Assembly (NCBI GenBank): GCA_026936335.1
Contig: JAPMXV010000051.1
Location: 514,112 to 578,111, forward strand
Direction of reading: 5' to 3'
DNA: 64,000 nt
From: Mantamonas sphyraenae
Lineage: Eukaryota; CRuMs; Mantamonadidae
Positions 1 through 10,777 of this stretch are shown here, piece after piece. Made by a program: the position numbers and the translations under genes. Under the pieces are notes generated by a model. That model was not told the origin of the DNA. It worked only from the letters and a program-made list of their open reading frames with translations, and did no database searches. Each line of letters starts with the position of its first letter. Within the stretch, counting starts at the first letter, position 1.

Positions 1-2490
1 ACAAAGAGCTGACGGGCACGGAACAGATCCTCAAAGTGCTTGGGGCGCACAGTGTCCGGAATGATACCCATGAGATCGTCGACAAAGAGTCCCTGGGAAG
101 AGCGTGGCACGGGGATGCCCAGCACGGCAGCGATGGTTGGGGCAATGTCGATGTTGCTGACGGGCTTACGGTCAAAGCGGGGGCCTCCGTAGGCCTTGGC
201 CTCAGCCTTGGTGCGCAGGCCGCTGTTCTTCATGTAAAAGTAAAGCGGGACGGTGGTGACGATGGGTGAGTCACCTCCGTGGCCTCCGCGTCCGAGCATG
301 CCGTGGTCGCTGACGATAGCCACGAGGGTGTTCTCGTCGATGACGTTGAGCAGATTCTGGAAAATCTTGGTCTTGTTGGCAATGGCGCCGTTGTAGGTGT
401 CACCCGAGTTGTACTCCGGGAGAGCGCCAAAGTAGTGGCCCTGGAAGTCAATGTCGGAAAAGTGGCACAGGAAGAACTTGTAGGGGTCGACGGTCTGGGT
501 CATCGCCTGGATGAGCACCTCACCACGCGCTTCGTCGGTGGGGTTGTTTGTCTGCGGCCCTGAGGCGGACGGATCATAGGCAAGGTTGACGGTGCCGTCT
601 CCGTTGAGACGCGGCAGCTGGCTTTTGATGAGGTTTGTGAACCAACCGGAGCCGGTGATGCCACGGTTGATGCCAAAGAGGCGGGCCTGGCGATAGATGG
701 TGTCATAGAGGGTCTCTGGCACGAGCAGATTGCCCCAAACGCCCGAGAGCTCAGGCTTGACACCCGAGATGATGGTGAGCCAGTTGGGCACACTCATACT
801 GGGCAGTTGGGCACTTATGTTGTAGAAGAGCGAGTGTGGTTTCACGGTGTCGCTGTCCATGACCTGTCGCCATGTCGGGTTGGCGTCACCATAGCTGCTG
901 AAGCCGTCCATGACAAGCACCACCACGGTGTAGTTGGTGTGCGTGCGGTTGGGCCCAAAGTGGTTCTGCACAGTGGACTCCTTGTTCATAGTAGTGATCT
1001 GGTCCACCTCAAAGTACTCGCCCTGTTGGGGCAACGTACAATTGGTGGGCAGAGGGATGGAGACCGTGGGAGGGCCGAGGACGGGGTGGAAAGTTGTGTG
1101 AGGACGGCGCGCCCAAGAGGGGAAATCCTGGAACCAAGGAAGGCAACGGTGAGGAGGGTTCGGAAACGGGCATAACTGACCAGAGTGGACACGGTCTTGC
1201 GCAGTTCGGCGACATAGTTGCCGGCGGAGAGGAAGAAGACAAAGAGGGTTGCGTAGAACATGTAGTTTTCGCCAATCTTGAAGCGGCGGTAGATGGCCGA
1301 GCGCGTGGTGCGCAGCTCTTCGATAGTCTCGAGCTTCGTGAGCAGGGCGTTCTTCTTCTTGTGGTTTGTGTTGCCGGACCAGGTCTGGCGCTTGTGCTTG
1401 CCAAACTCTGTGGGAAGGCGGGGGGCCAAAGAGAAAGCAAACGGGACCGGGTTTGGGCGGGGAGCGGTTGCGAGGGTGTCAGACGCTTTGACAGGGCGAG
1501 AGGAAGGGTGCATGCGACGTGTAAAGCACCACGGGTTGGCGGTAGGGTAGATAATGGCAGGCTGGAGAACGGGAAGGCGATGTGTGTGTGTGTGTGCGTG
1601 TTTGTGGGCGCTTGTGTGGCGGGCGGGCGAGAGGGCGCGTGGCAAATCCAGGAACGGCCAAACGAGGGAAAACTGACCCTGCTTCTTCTGGTGCTTCTCG
1701 TACATCCAGATGATAAAGAGGAGTAGGACGAGCTCAAAGAAGCGAATGGCCATGGCGGCATAGACCATGGCGAGACGGAGGGGAGTCGGGTAGGCAGCGT
1801 TTGTCAGGTCGAGGGTGTACGTAAACACCTTCATGATGACGATGAGAAAGAAGCGCTGGGGCGAGTCTTCAGGCACAGGCTGGATACCCAAGGTAAGGGA
1901 GAAGAGGCTGAGAAGGATGGTGCCGATGGTTGCGAGCAGTTGAATGGTCTGGATGTCCGAGGTTTCGTCAGACACGGTGGGCACGCCGTGTGCTTTGGAG
2001 CCAAAAATGGAAAAGCCGCATTCCGAGGTCAAGGGCAACAACCGATGGGTAGGGTCACAACAGGGACAGGACAGGCCGCTACGTGGGTGCGTGCAGCGGC
2101 CGGGGCTTTCGGTGCATGCAGGCCAGTGATGCAAAGGGGAAACGCGGGCTGGGAAGGCAGCCAGCTCCGGGAACCGGGCAACGAGCGCAGTAAACAGGCA
2201 CAAGGGCTTCGCACAAGTTTGGCACAGGGACTGTCAAGGATATTTGTGTTTGTCTGCGGGTAGGATCGGTCGTCGGGCAACGAAAGGAAGACAACGGCAA
2301 GCACAAGGTCGATGATGAGCAGGACCAACAGCGGCAGTCGGTACTTGTTGACGTACTTCTTCATGCCGCTGTTGGTGTCCCCCACCAAGGGCATGAATGA
2401 CCCGCTGGCGGAGCGCTCGGCGATGTTTGTCAATTCGGTGTCGGACAAGGTGGACATCACGTGTGCGTTGGTTGCACGGGCGGTCGCCAT
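1..2490 (-). CDS. Membrane-anchored type I phosphodiesterase / alkaline-phosphatase-superfamily enzyme (3' partial)
   Basis: The gene enters from the right at ATG 2490 and runs off the left edge, so the C-terminus is missing. Probable exons are 2232-2490, 1678-1992, 1181-1407 and 1-1022, with phases agreeing at each join; the first intron is the least certain. The first three exons encode several hydrophobic helices (one near residues 48-70, a pair in exon 2, one in exon 3). Exon 4 is a catalytic domain of the phosphodiesterase/nucleotide-pyrophosphatase type. It contains a first metal motif VVLVMDGF, a nucleophile loop PSMSVPNW (Ser where animal NPPs use Thr), DIDFQGH, SDHGM and GGHGG, the full set of metal ligands. 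I infer hydrolysis of a phosphodiester or phospholipid on the lumenal or outer face; the substrate cannot be read from sequence. A multi-pass N-terminus is unlike secreted NPPs and more like membrane phosphoethanolamine-transferase layouts. Confidence 0.8.
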
Positions 2491-2716
2491 CGAGCATTTG
2501 TCGAGCTACAGTGAATTCGGGTCAAGTTGAGCCTCGCGCCGCAAACCCCGTTGCCAATGAAAATCCCCTTTCTGAAGTTTGTTCATTCCACCTTTGGCAT
2601 GGCGCCTGCATTTGTGTGTCATGGGGCTGTGCTCGTTGTATTTGGCCCGTATGGCCTGCAGATGGAGGACCGAACGCCAAACAAGCTGCGCCACAGGGGG
2701 CAAGAAAACGCGCACA

Positions 2717-5700
2717 ATGAGCGAACACCACGCAAAGCATGCAAAGCATAATGACAAACGGAAACGTAGCCACAGCAACATCGCCCTTGACAACGACGGT
2801 GAGGACGGCCTTTCGGTTTCCGAGCGGTCCGGAATGAAGCGTTCGCGCCGCCACGTCTGTGCTTCTGTTCATTGTGACAATGGCGTGGGACTGCAAGAAC
2901 GATTCTGTGATGTGTGTGTGCTTGGTGTAAGCGCCCGGGAGACTGTGGTGGACGTGCAAGGGCCACGCCGAAGTTTGAAGGTGGAGGGAGGTGTAGGAAG
3001 CGTCAGGATGTTTGCAGCCGCTCAGGCGGCTATGGACACGGAATCGGTTTCTGGCGACTATGAGGAGTACAGCGAGGATGAGGAGTACAGCGATGATGAG
3101 GAGGACAGTGAGGATGAGGAGTACAGCCCGGTCGCAAGACGTCCAAGGAAAGCGCAGGAGGGCAAAAAACGGAAACCGACTGAATCGGACCAAGTGTCGG
3201 TCCAATTGGCCCACGGGCGACAAGGAGGCAGTGGCAAGGCGAGGCGACAGCAAGATATCTTGGCAACCTACGGTATCGAATTTGAGCAAGGCATGACTCA
3301 GCTGGAAGGCGACGTGAAAGTGCTGGTTGATGTCAGCTCCGTGGTCCACACGGTCGTGGAGGCGGCCGCCCGCGTGTCAGACGTACCCGAAGAGAAGGTG
3401 CGTGAACTGGTTACACGATGTGTCGAGGCTGAGAAAGCGGCCACAGAACTGCGGGTGGACCTTCGGAATGCGAATGTCAGGTACGTGCTCGTCTGCGATC
3501 TGAAGCCCGAGTTTCTCGATGAGCAGGCCCAGTCAGTTGGCTTCGGCACGCACCTACGGCGCATGGAGAACACGCTGGCGCATGTGGCGACCATGAGCAA
3601 GACGTTGCGCAAGTTGAAACGGGAGAAGGCCGACTTGAAGACACTAGCACAGGGGCATACGTTGAGTTTGACTGGACAGGCGCAGGTTGCTGTCTATCAT
3701 GCTGTAAAACACCTGTGTTCCCAGCACGATGTGTACGAGTGTGGCAACGACAAGGTGAATGAGAACCCCGGTGCATGTCTGGCTGACGACGTCAAAAACG
3801 AGCTGGTGCGTTTGTACAACCACGATCAACACGTCACCTTTGTGATCACCCTGCATGATAGTGATTGGGGATACAACGTCGCCGAGCACCCAGTTGTTCT
3901 CCTGCACCCTCGCCTTGGCTTCGCAATCGTCGAGCCGCACGTTGGCCGTTTGATGTCACTCGTGGCGGCGTTGCTGTTGTCGAGCGACATTGAGGCAGCC
4001 GTGCGAGCTCCGCGCAGGAACATGCTGCGGCTGGATGCCGGGAGCCTGAATGAGTTGCTGGCGGGCGGCGGGAGCCTGCTGACGTACATCTACCAACCGA
4101 TCCTTTGGGACGACAAGTCCGTGGCACATCTACTGCAAGGCACACGGGGCACACAACCTGCTTCCAAGCACCTGGACCTGGTGCAGGAGCACGCCCAGAA
4201 GTATCTTGCAGCCGTGAAGGTCCACCTGTGTCAAATGGGCTTCGACGACCGCACGATCAACACCCTCACGTCATTGCACGCATGGGACGCCGTGTTCGAT
4301 ACGGGTGGAACGAAAGCTGAGCTGGATTGGAGTGGCCTGCCTGGTCCTCAGGTGCTGGGCCAAGTCGACCTGGGTGGTGGCCGACACATTGGCTCCCTGT
4401 TTGCGGCGTACGCCAATGATTATGCCGTGACAGACCATGACACATTGCGAAAGGCACGTCTGCTCCCACCGGGAGAGGTGGTGGAGCAGGCGCGCCAGCT
4501 GGAAGGCGAACAGACCCTGCGTGGCGCACTGGACGGCCTGAAGGAACAGATTCGGACGCGTTGGGAGGCGATGAAGCGACACGATGCATCACATGTGCCG
4601 TTGGAGAACATCGGATCCAGATACGCGTACCCGGTGACGGTTGACGTGGCGGCAGAGGGTGTCGAGGGCCTTGTGGCAGCGGCGCGGGGCACAGACGAGA
4701 TCGAGTACACCAACCCTGCTTCCATGTACAACAACATGATCTCGGTCAAGAAGTGGGAAGCCCTGTGCAAGAAGCATGCCGACAATGGGAAGCGCGAGCG
4801 GCTCAGCAAGATGCGTGGCGTGCTTGAGGAAGCCGTGCGCGACAAGCTCAACACGAAGATGACCAAGGCGATGAAGAAGGCGGGTGTTGATGCCTCCATG
4901 GACGTGTTCGTGGGCGACAATCAACAGCTGGCCGCCATCCTTGGTCCAACGCCACCCAGCTCTGGCGAGGCGGTCTTTTGGGACACAATGGCCAGCAATG
5001 CCATCGACTACGTGTACCAAAAGCAAGACGACGATGACGATGGCCACGGTGCCTCGCGACTGGACGCAGTGATCAACACAATTCTGCCGGACCCGGAGGA
5101 CAACGAGTGGGAAGTATTCATGGGCTTCTCGACACCAAAGCTGGACTCGGACCATACTGAGCGTCTGGCATCGTCTTCGTGTGTGGTGGAGCTCGGCAGC
5201 CTCGAGAAACTGCGAAATGCTGCGCTCATCAACGCACGATCCGTGGAAGAGTTGGATGCGATGGCGCACGCCTTTGGGCTTATCGTTGCCATCCAGTGTG
5301 ATTTGCTCGAGTGTGGTCTGCTGGAACCAAGCAAAGACCTCGAGAACGTGCTGTCGGCTTGCTTGCAGCTCAACGTAGGCCGATTCTACCTGAAGCCGCC
5401 GTCTGCGGTGGAGATCACATGCGAGGCAACCCCGAAGCTCCACAACTTCCCCAAGTACATCTCTGTGACAGCTGACCTCGTGTTGAGCAGACAACCGAGC
5501 GGTGGAGTCGTTGCGGAGTATCTGGATGAGCTGGCACCCGAGGAAGCGAGGTGTGGCATCGACCTGCGTTGTCTCCCCAGTGGAGCCTTCACAGCCCTTT
5601 GCCAGCGGGGAGCTGCACTCGTGCTGACCAACTGGAAGGTCATGCTGATCAACCAGGCCGTTGACAACTTGGTCGACCTGGTGGTGGCAAGCAACGGCGA

Positions 5701-8185
5701 CGTCGAGCGCCGTGATGTCCTGGCAGTTGTCAAACGCCTGCACAAAGGAGTGGATGACGAAGAGGACACTGATGCTCAAGACACACCAACAAGCAAGGCA
5801 TGCGAGCACGCGGTCGCGACTGTGCTGCGCGAAGTGGTGGGGCTTTCTGTGGACAAGTACAAGGCGCTGATGTGCAACGATCCGAGCGACTCCGGCGCCG
5901 ACTCTCATGTTTGCGCGTACGAGCTGGCCAGAGAATGCCAGTCCACACGCAAGCTGTACCCGGTCAAACAGTCTCTTCATCACCAGCTCGCGGTCGAACG
6001 GGAAAAGCTGTTTGGACGATGGGCCCTTTCCGCACTCTGTGACGGGTTGCTGGATGTTTGCTGGGAAGGCAAGGAGGACACAATGCTTGCGTGGTCCATT
6101 CTGTGCGGTGCAGTCGCATCCAGTCCAGGTGCGTGCTCCTCAGAAGGCGAGTACTTTCCACCTCCGTGTCTGCAGTGCGTGGCAGGAGGCCCGTGCGACT
6201 GTGCCGTGGGCAGCTGGCTGAGGGGGGCAAAGCTGGCTCGTAATGGCCAACATGTGCATGCCCTGAGGGCTTCGTTTGCGTGGCACATGGTCAAGATCGG
6301 GGAGGAGAACGGGAGCAGCCGCTTGTTCTCGCGCGACGCCATCAAGGCGATGCAAGTGTGTGCATCCAGGTGCGCCAACGGCACAGCACGTGTTGTCACG
6401 CACAATGAGGACCACAACATCATCCCAGGGGAGGACATGGGCACGTACACAGACCCGCTCCTGCTCGCGGCCTTCAACGTTTTCGCCGTGGTTGACCCTA
6501 TGCACGCGCCCAGGATTTCAAAGACACCCTTCATCAACGATGGGCATCTGTCCATCCGCCTCTTCTCTGCGGTACACGCTCTGCACGTTCGCCATTGGCA
6601 GGTGCCGGCAGGGCCTGGCCAACGCCGGTTGTACTACCTGGAACATCTCATCCTTCCCGATGAACGGCTCTCGCTGTTCCCTACTTTGCGTGCGTGTCTG
6701 AATCTGCTCCGCAATCCAACCGCTACGTCTTTGTCAGACACGAAACCAGTCGATGACGCCCAGCTGCTGCGCTTCCTGAAGGGCAATGTGGGGTTCCTGG
6801 AGGATGCGCCACTTGCTGAGCGTGCACAATCGTCACCGTTTCTGTCTCACAGCAAACCCAGGTACAACTTTGCGATTCATGGCAAGGGTGCCCTGGAAGG
6901 AACGTCGACAAGGTGCCGCGACAAAGACGCACACACTGAGGATCAAGGCAACCAACGACGCCTCATCGAACGTGTTGCTGCTGTGACTATCCTTCTGTGC
7001 CAGGTTGCCATGTACGTGGCCGCACACCAGCACCGGGAGCGTGGGAAGGAGGTTGAGGACCCACACGAGGCCGACGGCGACGGAGCGACTCCAACACAGA
7101 CCGAGGCTGTGCATAAGCTGCTCCGCAAGTGGCTTCCACAATCGGCGGACAAGATTATTGCCCTGAAGCTGTGCCCAGAGTCCATGGAGCACAGCAGACG
7201 ACCACACGGTGTTGTGAGCTCGTTCTCCAGGCTCATCCCATTGAGCTCGAAGGCAAATGCGCGCTTGCAGTTCCTTGCCATGGATCCAGGCATTTCGAAT
7301 GCGCCTTCAGCTCTGTACATCCCACGCACGGAGCTCGTTGAGAACCACAATGTGCTTCACTTTGCAGACGCCTGGCGTTTTTCACCACCGTCACTGGGTG
7401 CCATGGAGCGCAGGACAGGGATCAAGCGCGACAACGCTCTGCTCTCGGCGACAGTGCGTGAGAAGATGCAGGAACTGCGAAGCAAACGATCTGGGTTGTT
7501 TGTGGACGTGCACACCGCAGCCAGGGCTGGACGGGTGGTGAAGAGTCAGTGCAGCGGCAAGATCCTGGAGTCTGAACAAGGGTCATCCGCTCAGTTCAAT
7601 GAGGGATGCAGCCAGAGGGGCGACAGCAAGACGCATGATCGACGCGAACAGAAAAGACGGATCCGAAAGATGAGGGAGCAATGGCTGGCACAGGTGCGGG
7701 CGACAGAGAAGATGCAGTTGGAGTTGGAGGAGGGGCAAGTGCGAGGCATCACACTGATGGAGGAGGGGCAACTGCGACGCATCACACTGCTGTGCATCGG
7801 TGACGGATTCAAGGGCGGCCGTGGTGGAGTGAAGAAACTGGAGGAGCTGGCCAAGCACAACATGATTGTTGTGCGTGTGAACGAGTGCAATACGACGCTG
7901 AGATGTCCCACATGTGGCAGTGTGCACAAGAGCAAGCACGGAAGTGACCGCACTGCGCGTGTCAAGTACTGCGAGCGATGTGAGATGCACCGGAACAGGG
8001 ATTTCGCGAGTGCGCAGGCGATCGCCAACAAGGTGTTTGCTGCCCTTCGCGGCCACACCATATGGTGCATGACCAAGGTTTGGCAACGGAGTCAGATCGG
8101 AAGGACGTTTCGAAGCAAGATTGGTCTGCCAGAGAATGTGGACGGCGAGGCACAGAACCTGGAGGCGAATTCGAGTGCAGGCTGA
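2717..8185 (+). CDS. Giant Fanzor (eukaryotic TnpB-like RNA-guided nuclease)
   Basis: One uninterrupted frame is open from 2579 to 8185. The ATG at 2717 is chosen because a basic, NLS-like N-terminus follows; ATG 2621 is an alternative. Numbering the open frame from codon 2579, the C-terminus shows RuvC-I (LAMDPGIS, Asp1569), a strand ending IGDG near 1742 where the usual RuvC-II Glu is replaced, a Glu in VNECNTT (1769), a zinc ribbon CPTC (1776/1779) with CERC (1798/1801), and RuvC-III NRDFASAQAI (Asp1808). A Glu just before the zinc ribbon with loss of the canonical Glu is the rearranged site described for Fanzors. All three acidic residues are present, so the nuclease looks intact. Known Fanzors are mostly 500-1000 aa; here about 1450 N-terminal residues are unrecognised, including an acidic EEYSEDEEYSDDEE tract. 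The gene has no introns while most neighbours do. I saw no terminal inverted repeats. Confidence 0.85.
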   Translation: MSEHHAKHAKHNDKRKRSHSNIALDNDGEDGLSVSERSGMKRSRRHVCASVHCDNGVGLQERFCDVCVLGVSARETVVDVQGPRRSLKVEGGVGSVRMFAAAQAAMDTESVSGDYEEYSEDEEYSDDEEDSEDEEYSPVARRPRKAQEGKKRKPTESDQVSVQLAHGRQGGSGKARRQQDILATYGIEFEQGMTQLEGDVKVLVDVSSVVHTVVEAAARVSDVPEEKVRELVTRCVEAEKAATELRVDLRNANVRYVLVCDLKPEFLDEQAQSVGFGTHLRRMENTLAHVATMSKTLRKLKREKADLKTLAQGHTLSLTGQAQVAVYHAVKHLCSQHDVYECGNDKVNENPGACLADDVKNELVRLYNHDQHVTFVITLHDSDWGYNVAEHPVVLLHPRLGFAIVEPHVGRLMSLVAALLLSSDIEAAVRAPRRNMLRLDAGSLNELLAGGGSLLTYIYQPILWDDKSVAHLLQGTRGTQPASKHLDLVQEHAQKYLAAVKVHLCQMGFDDRTINTLTSLHAWDAVFDTGGTKAELDWSGLPGPQVLGQVDLGGGRHIGSLFAAYANDYAVTDHDTLRKARLLPPGEVVEQARQLEGEQTLRGALDGLKEQIRTRWEAMKRHDASHVPLENIGSRYAYPVTVDVAAEGVEGLVAAARGTDEIEYTNPASMYNNMISVKKWEALCKKHADNGKRERLSKMRGVLEEAVRDKLNTKMTKAMKKAGVDASMDVFVGDNQQLAAILGPTPPSSGEAVFWDTMASNAIDYVYQKQDDDDDGHGASRLDAVINTILPDPEDNEWEVFMGFSTPKLDSDHTERLASSSCVVELGSLEKLRNAALINARSVEELDAMAHAFGLIVAIQCDLLECGLLEPSKDLENVLSACLQLNVGRFYLKPPSAVEITCEATPKLHNFPKYISVTADLVLSRQPSGGVVAEYLDELAPEEARCGIDLRCLPSGAFTALCQRGAALVLTNWKVMLINQAVDNLVDLVVASNGDVERRDVLAVVKRLHKGVDDEEDTDAQDTPTSKACEHAVATVLREVVGLSVDKYKALMCNDPSDSGADSHVCAYELARECQSTRKLYPVKQSLHHQLAVEREKLFGRWALSALCDGLLDVCWEGKEDTMLAWSILCGAVASSPGACSSEGEYFPPPCLQCVAGGPCDCAVGSWLRGAKLARNGQHVHALRASFAWHMVKIGEENGSSRLFSRDAIKAMQVCASRCANGTARVVTHNEDHNIIPGEDMGTYTDPLLLAAFNVFAVVDPMHAPRISKTPFINDGHLSIRLFSAVHALHVRHWQVPAGPGQRRLYYLEHLILPDERLSLFPTLRACLNLLRNPTATSLSDTKPVDDAQLLRFLKGNVGFLEDAPLAERAQSSPFLSHSKPRYNFAIHGKGALEGTSTRCRDKDAHTEDQGNQRRLIERVAAVTILLCQVAMYVAAHQHRERGKEVEDPHEADGDGATPTQTEAVHKLLRKWLPQSADKIIALKLCPESMEHSRRPHGVVSSFSRLIPLSSKANARLQFLAMDPGISNAPSALYIPRTELVENHNVLHFADAWRFSPPSLGAMERRTGIKRDNALLSATVREKMQELRSKRSGLFVDVHTAARAGRVVKSQCSGKILESEQGSSAQFNEGCSQRGDSKTHDRREQKRRIRKMREQWLAQVRATEKMQLELEEGQVRGITLMEEGQLRRITLLCIGDGFKGGRGGVKKLEELAKHNMIVVRVNECNTTLRCPTCGSVHKSKHGSDRTARVKYCERCEMHRNRDFASAQAIANKVFAALRGHTIWCMTKVWQRSQIGRTFRSKIGLPENVDGEAQNLEANSSAG

Positions 8186-8480
8186 GGACGGGGCACCAGA
8201 ACCGTCAACCAACCAACCAACCAACACTGAGTGTATACCACTCCTCACAGGACGTAGGTTTTGTTTTCCCGAGCCCAATCGCGTTGCGCCAGCTCACACA
8301 AAAGTTTCAATTTGAACCGAACAGCCTGTAAGAGATTGAAGGTGTGCTGTATTTCTCGTAAGTGCGTGAACGCACGCCAACGCACTACATACAAATACTT
8401 GACCATGCCCAAAAGTTGGCTTGCTTCTGGACAATGGCTACCAGGGCGTCGTTGCTGGATGCCCTGGTTATTTTGCTTGA

Positions 8481-8508
8481 ACATCGAGCGGTGGCTTGCG
8501 CTCGATGT
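8481..8508. other. Perfect 10-bp hairpin 3' of the Fanzor
   Basis: The arms ACATCGAGCG and CGCTCGATGT are exact reverse complements around an 8-nt loop. The hairpin lies about 300 bp after the Fanzor stop codon and 15 bp before a second hairpin. It may be part of a structured RNA; this is inference only. Confidence 0.5.
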
Positions 8509-8523
8509 GCTCCGTCTCTTGGA

Positions 8524-8549
8524 GCAGCTCCCGTCGTCGATGGAGCTGC
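8524..8549. other. 8-bp hairpin next to the preceding hairpin
   Basis: The arms GCAGCTCC and GGAGCTGC pair perfectly around a 10-nt loop. Two stable stems side by side in non-coding DNA behind a Fanzor gene are consistent with a guide-RNA scaffold, but no transcript evidence exists here. Confidence 0.45.
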
Positions 8550-9305
8550 ATCAGATCATGTTCACTCACTCCTCCGTTTGAGTGGTGTTGGTATGATCAT
8601 TGGACGTGTCCGTGACTGCTGCTTCGCTCGGCCTGCTGAATGGAACGGGTCGTTGTCCCGATTTGATCTGCTCAACAGTGATCCAGAAAAATGCCTCGCA
8701 CGAGTGCTGGTCTCGTTGCATTGCTACGTGCAGCGGAATCTTCACGTCGTTGTGAATTTCCCGTTGCAGTAGTGCAAACAAGGTCTGCTTGCGTGTGTGT
8801 TGATCTTGAACGTTGGGTTCATTGCACTGGGCATGTTGGTTTGGTGACAATTGCTGATCCGTCAGGTTGGCGTCTGGTGCGCCTTGTCCATCACACCTGC
8901 TTGACATCCCTTCTCGTCCACACAATGCATTATTCGCAAGGATTCATTGTTTCCATTGTATAGATGACTTTGGTAAGCTTCTTTCAGTGCACGTGGAAAC
9001 CGAGGGGAGTGGGTACGATTGGCCGTTAGAGCACAGCCATGAGCACACGCCAAACCGGGGTGTGAACATCTCTGTGATCACAAAGGACCCACAGATGAGT
9101 GATATCATGTCTTGGTGAACATTCTATGTGTTTTTGGGCGTTGTTCTCGGTGGTGAGGGCCACGTTCACGCTCAATTGCAACCAACTGTGCAAAAGCAAA
9201 AACAAAAACAAAATGCAGAAAAAGTACATAGTCTCGATCCATGGCGTCGGGTGCGTATGTGTGCGTTTGGACCAGCTGCTGGGCTCCAAACAAGCCGCGC
9301 GAACA

Positions 9306-10722
9306 TCAATCGTCCTTTTTGTGCCCAGCGGTGGTAGTGGTGGTGTTGGACAGCGTGGGACCGAGTGTAAGAAAGTCGCTTTCGCCACCGGTGCCAAGGT
9401 TGGTGCCTGTCCAGCGGCTGCCTGGGCCTGTGGAGTCAAGTGCGTCGTCGTCGTCCGAGTCGCCCTGCTCGTCGCGTCTGCGGCTGCTGCTCATGTCGAC
9501 CATCTCGAAGCGTTTGTCTGCAAGGCCACCGACAAACTCGTCGTCGTCGTCGTCAAAGAGGCTGTCGCTGGGATCCTGGTTGTCCAGCAAGCTGGTGCTG
9601 TCGCGTGTCTGCTTGCGTCGGTTGTGCACGTTCTGACCGCCTCCAAATGCAATGAATTCTGTGTCTTCGCTTTCCTCTTCCTCGGGCAGCGTGGCGTATC
9701 GGTTGCCTGCTGCCTGGTTGTCGTTGTTGCTGCTGAAAATGGCCGCAAGTTCGTTGAACTTCTTCTTGGCCGACTCACTCATGTTGTTCAGCTTGCGCTT
9801 AAAGTCGCTCATACCGTCGTCGTCGTCGTCAATGTTGCCCAATCCCTGTTGCTGTTGCTGTTGCTGTTGTTGATGCTGCTGTGCGTGGCGTGCGTTGCCA
9901 AACCCTTGCTGTTGCGGGGCGTATGCCTGCACGGTGCCCTGGTCCAGCATGGAGGTAAAGTCTTCGTTTGTCATGAGCTCGTTGAGGAAGCCCTGGTCCT
10001 GGAGCATGCGTGCCAATCGCTCGTCCTCTTCGATCTGCCGGCGCGTTTCGTCGTCGTAGAAGGCTCCGGAAGGAGTCATATCCGAGCCAGCCTGTGTGCA
10101 AATCGCGCCCCCGGTGTGTGAGTGAGCAGAGATTGTGGCAATGACGGCGTCCTCTGCGCCCTGTGTGCAGCTGCGCACCTGTGGAACGAGAGGCAGCGAG
10201 AGGCGGCGGAAACGAACGAAGGGAACCGGCTTCGCAAACGCACCAGGCCACCGAAGGAGAGAAAGTCGTCTGGCAGGCCATATTCACTTTCTGTGAGGGT
10301 ATGTTCAGGGGCACATGAACACACACAAATGACACGCGAGTCAGCATGCGGACACAGAGTGTGAGAAGGAATGCAGATGGCCGGTGTACGGCGAGCCGGA
10401 GATGTCCGGCCGGGCAATTTTTGTGCTCATTTCCGCAGGTGGCAGGGGCCTTTTGCGACTTACGAGCAACTCCAGAAGTGTTTGATGTGAGGTCGGACGG
10501 GTATCCAGCAGCTGCGGGCACCGTGTACTCCATACTGCCGGTGTTGTCGGCAGTGTCCAGCCCTCCAGATACACCAGCGTCCGTTTGCATCGCCAGCAGG
10601 GTGTCGATGGTGTTTTCCATGTGGTAGTTGTTGCTTTCCAACACATACTTGAGCACTTCGTCGTCCATTTCATTGAACATGGCCCTCAGTGTGGCCATTG
10701 CATCGTTGAAAGAGATTGCCAT
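9306..10722 (-). CDS. CUE-domain protein, CUEDC1-like
   Basis: Translation starts at ATG 10722. Exon 1 runs to about 10460-10471; exon 2 starts in the region 10090-10153 and ends with the stop at 9306. The exact splice pair is ambiguous because several donors and acceptors preserve phase. Residues ~6-45 form a CUE fold (ATLRAMFNEMDDEVLKYVL, then NTIDTLLAM), a ubiquitin-binding module. Exon 2 carries a charged helix beginning DDETRRQIEEDERLARMLQ, which resembles the region after the CUE domain in animal CUEDC1, then a polyglutamine run, acidic stretches and a Ser/Thr-rich tail. I infer a ubiquitin-binding adaptor. It lies 55 bp downstream of the LRR-SDR gene on the same strand. Confidence 0.75.
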
Positions 10723-10777
10723 CGTTGCCTTGGCCTCCCGTTCGCAGAACAGCGTCACCACTGCAAACCTCACCGCT

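Larger units (their letters stand above)
8186..9305. other. Gene-poor 1.1 kb downstream of the Fanzor
   Basis: This stretch is less GC-rich than its surroundings and holds no gene I can support. It contains a short (CCAA)n run at about 8203-8222, two strong hairpins (listed separately), and on the minus strand a protein-like but broken frame at 8566-8925 whose continuation toward 8500 lies in a different frame. That could be a relic of a gene or chance. By analogy with TnpB and Fanzor loci, where the guide RNA overlaps or follows the 3' end of the gene, the first few hundred bases are the place to look for an omega-RNA. Confidence 0.5.

Noticed and set aside
2579-2716. N-terminal extension of the Fanzor frame
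   Set aside because: The frame begins with a non-ATG codon; the stretch is Cys/Arg-rich and the neighbouring gene starts just upstream, so ATG 2717 (or possibly 2621) is more likely.
8261-8772. Plus-strand frames of 106 and 136 aa downstream of the Fanzor
   Set aside because: No conserved motif, biased composition and overlap with strong hairpins; they look like chance frames.
2500-9100. Terminal inverted repeats or target-site duplications around the Fanzor
   Set aside because: Reading both flanks showed no convincing inverted repeat or flanking direct repeat. Absence by eye is not proof.
9829-9900. CAG/CTG run in the CUE gene as a non-coding microsatellite
   Set aside because: It encodes a short polyglutamine stretch in frame and is ordinary for disordered linkers here.
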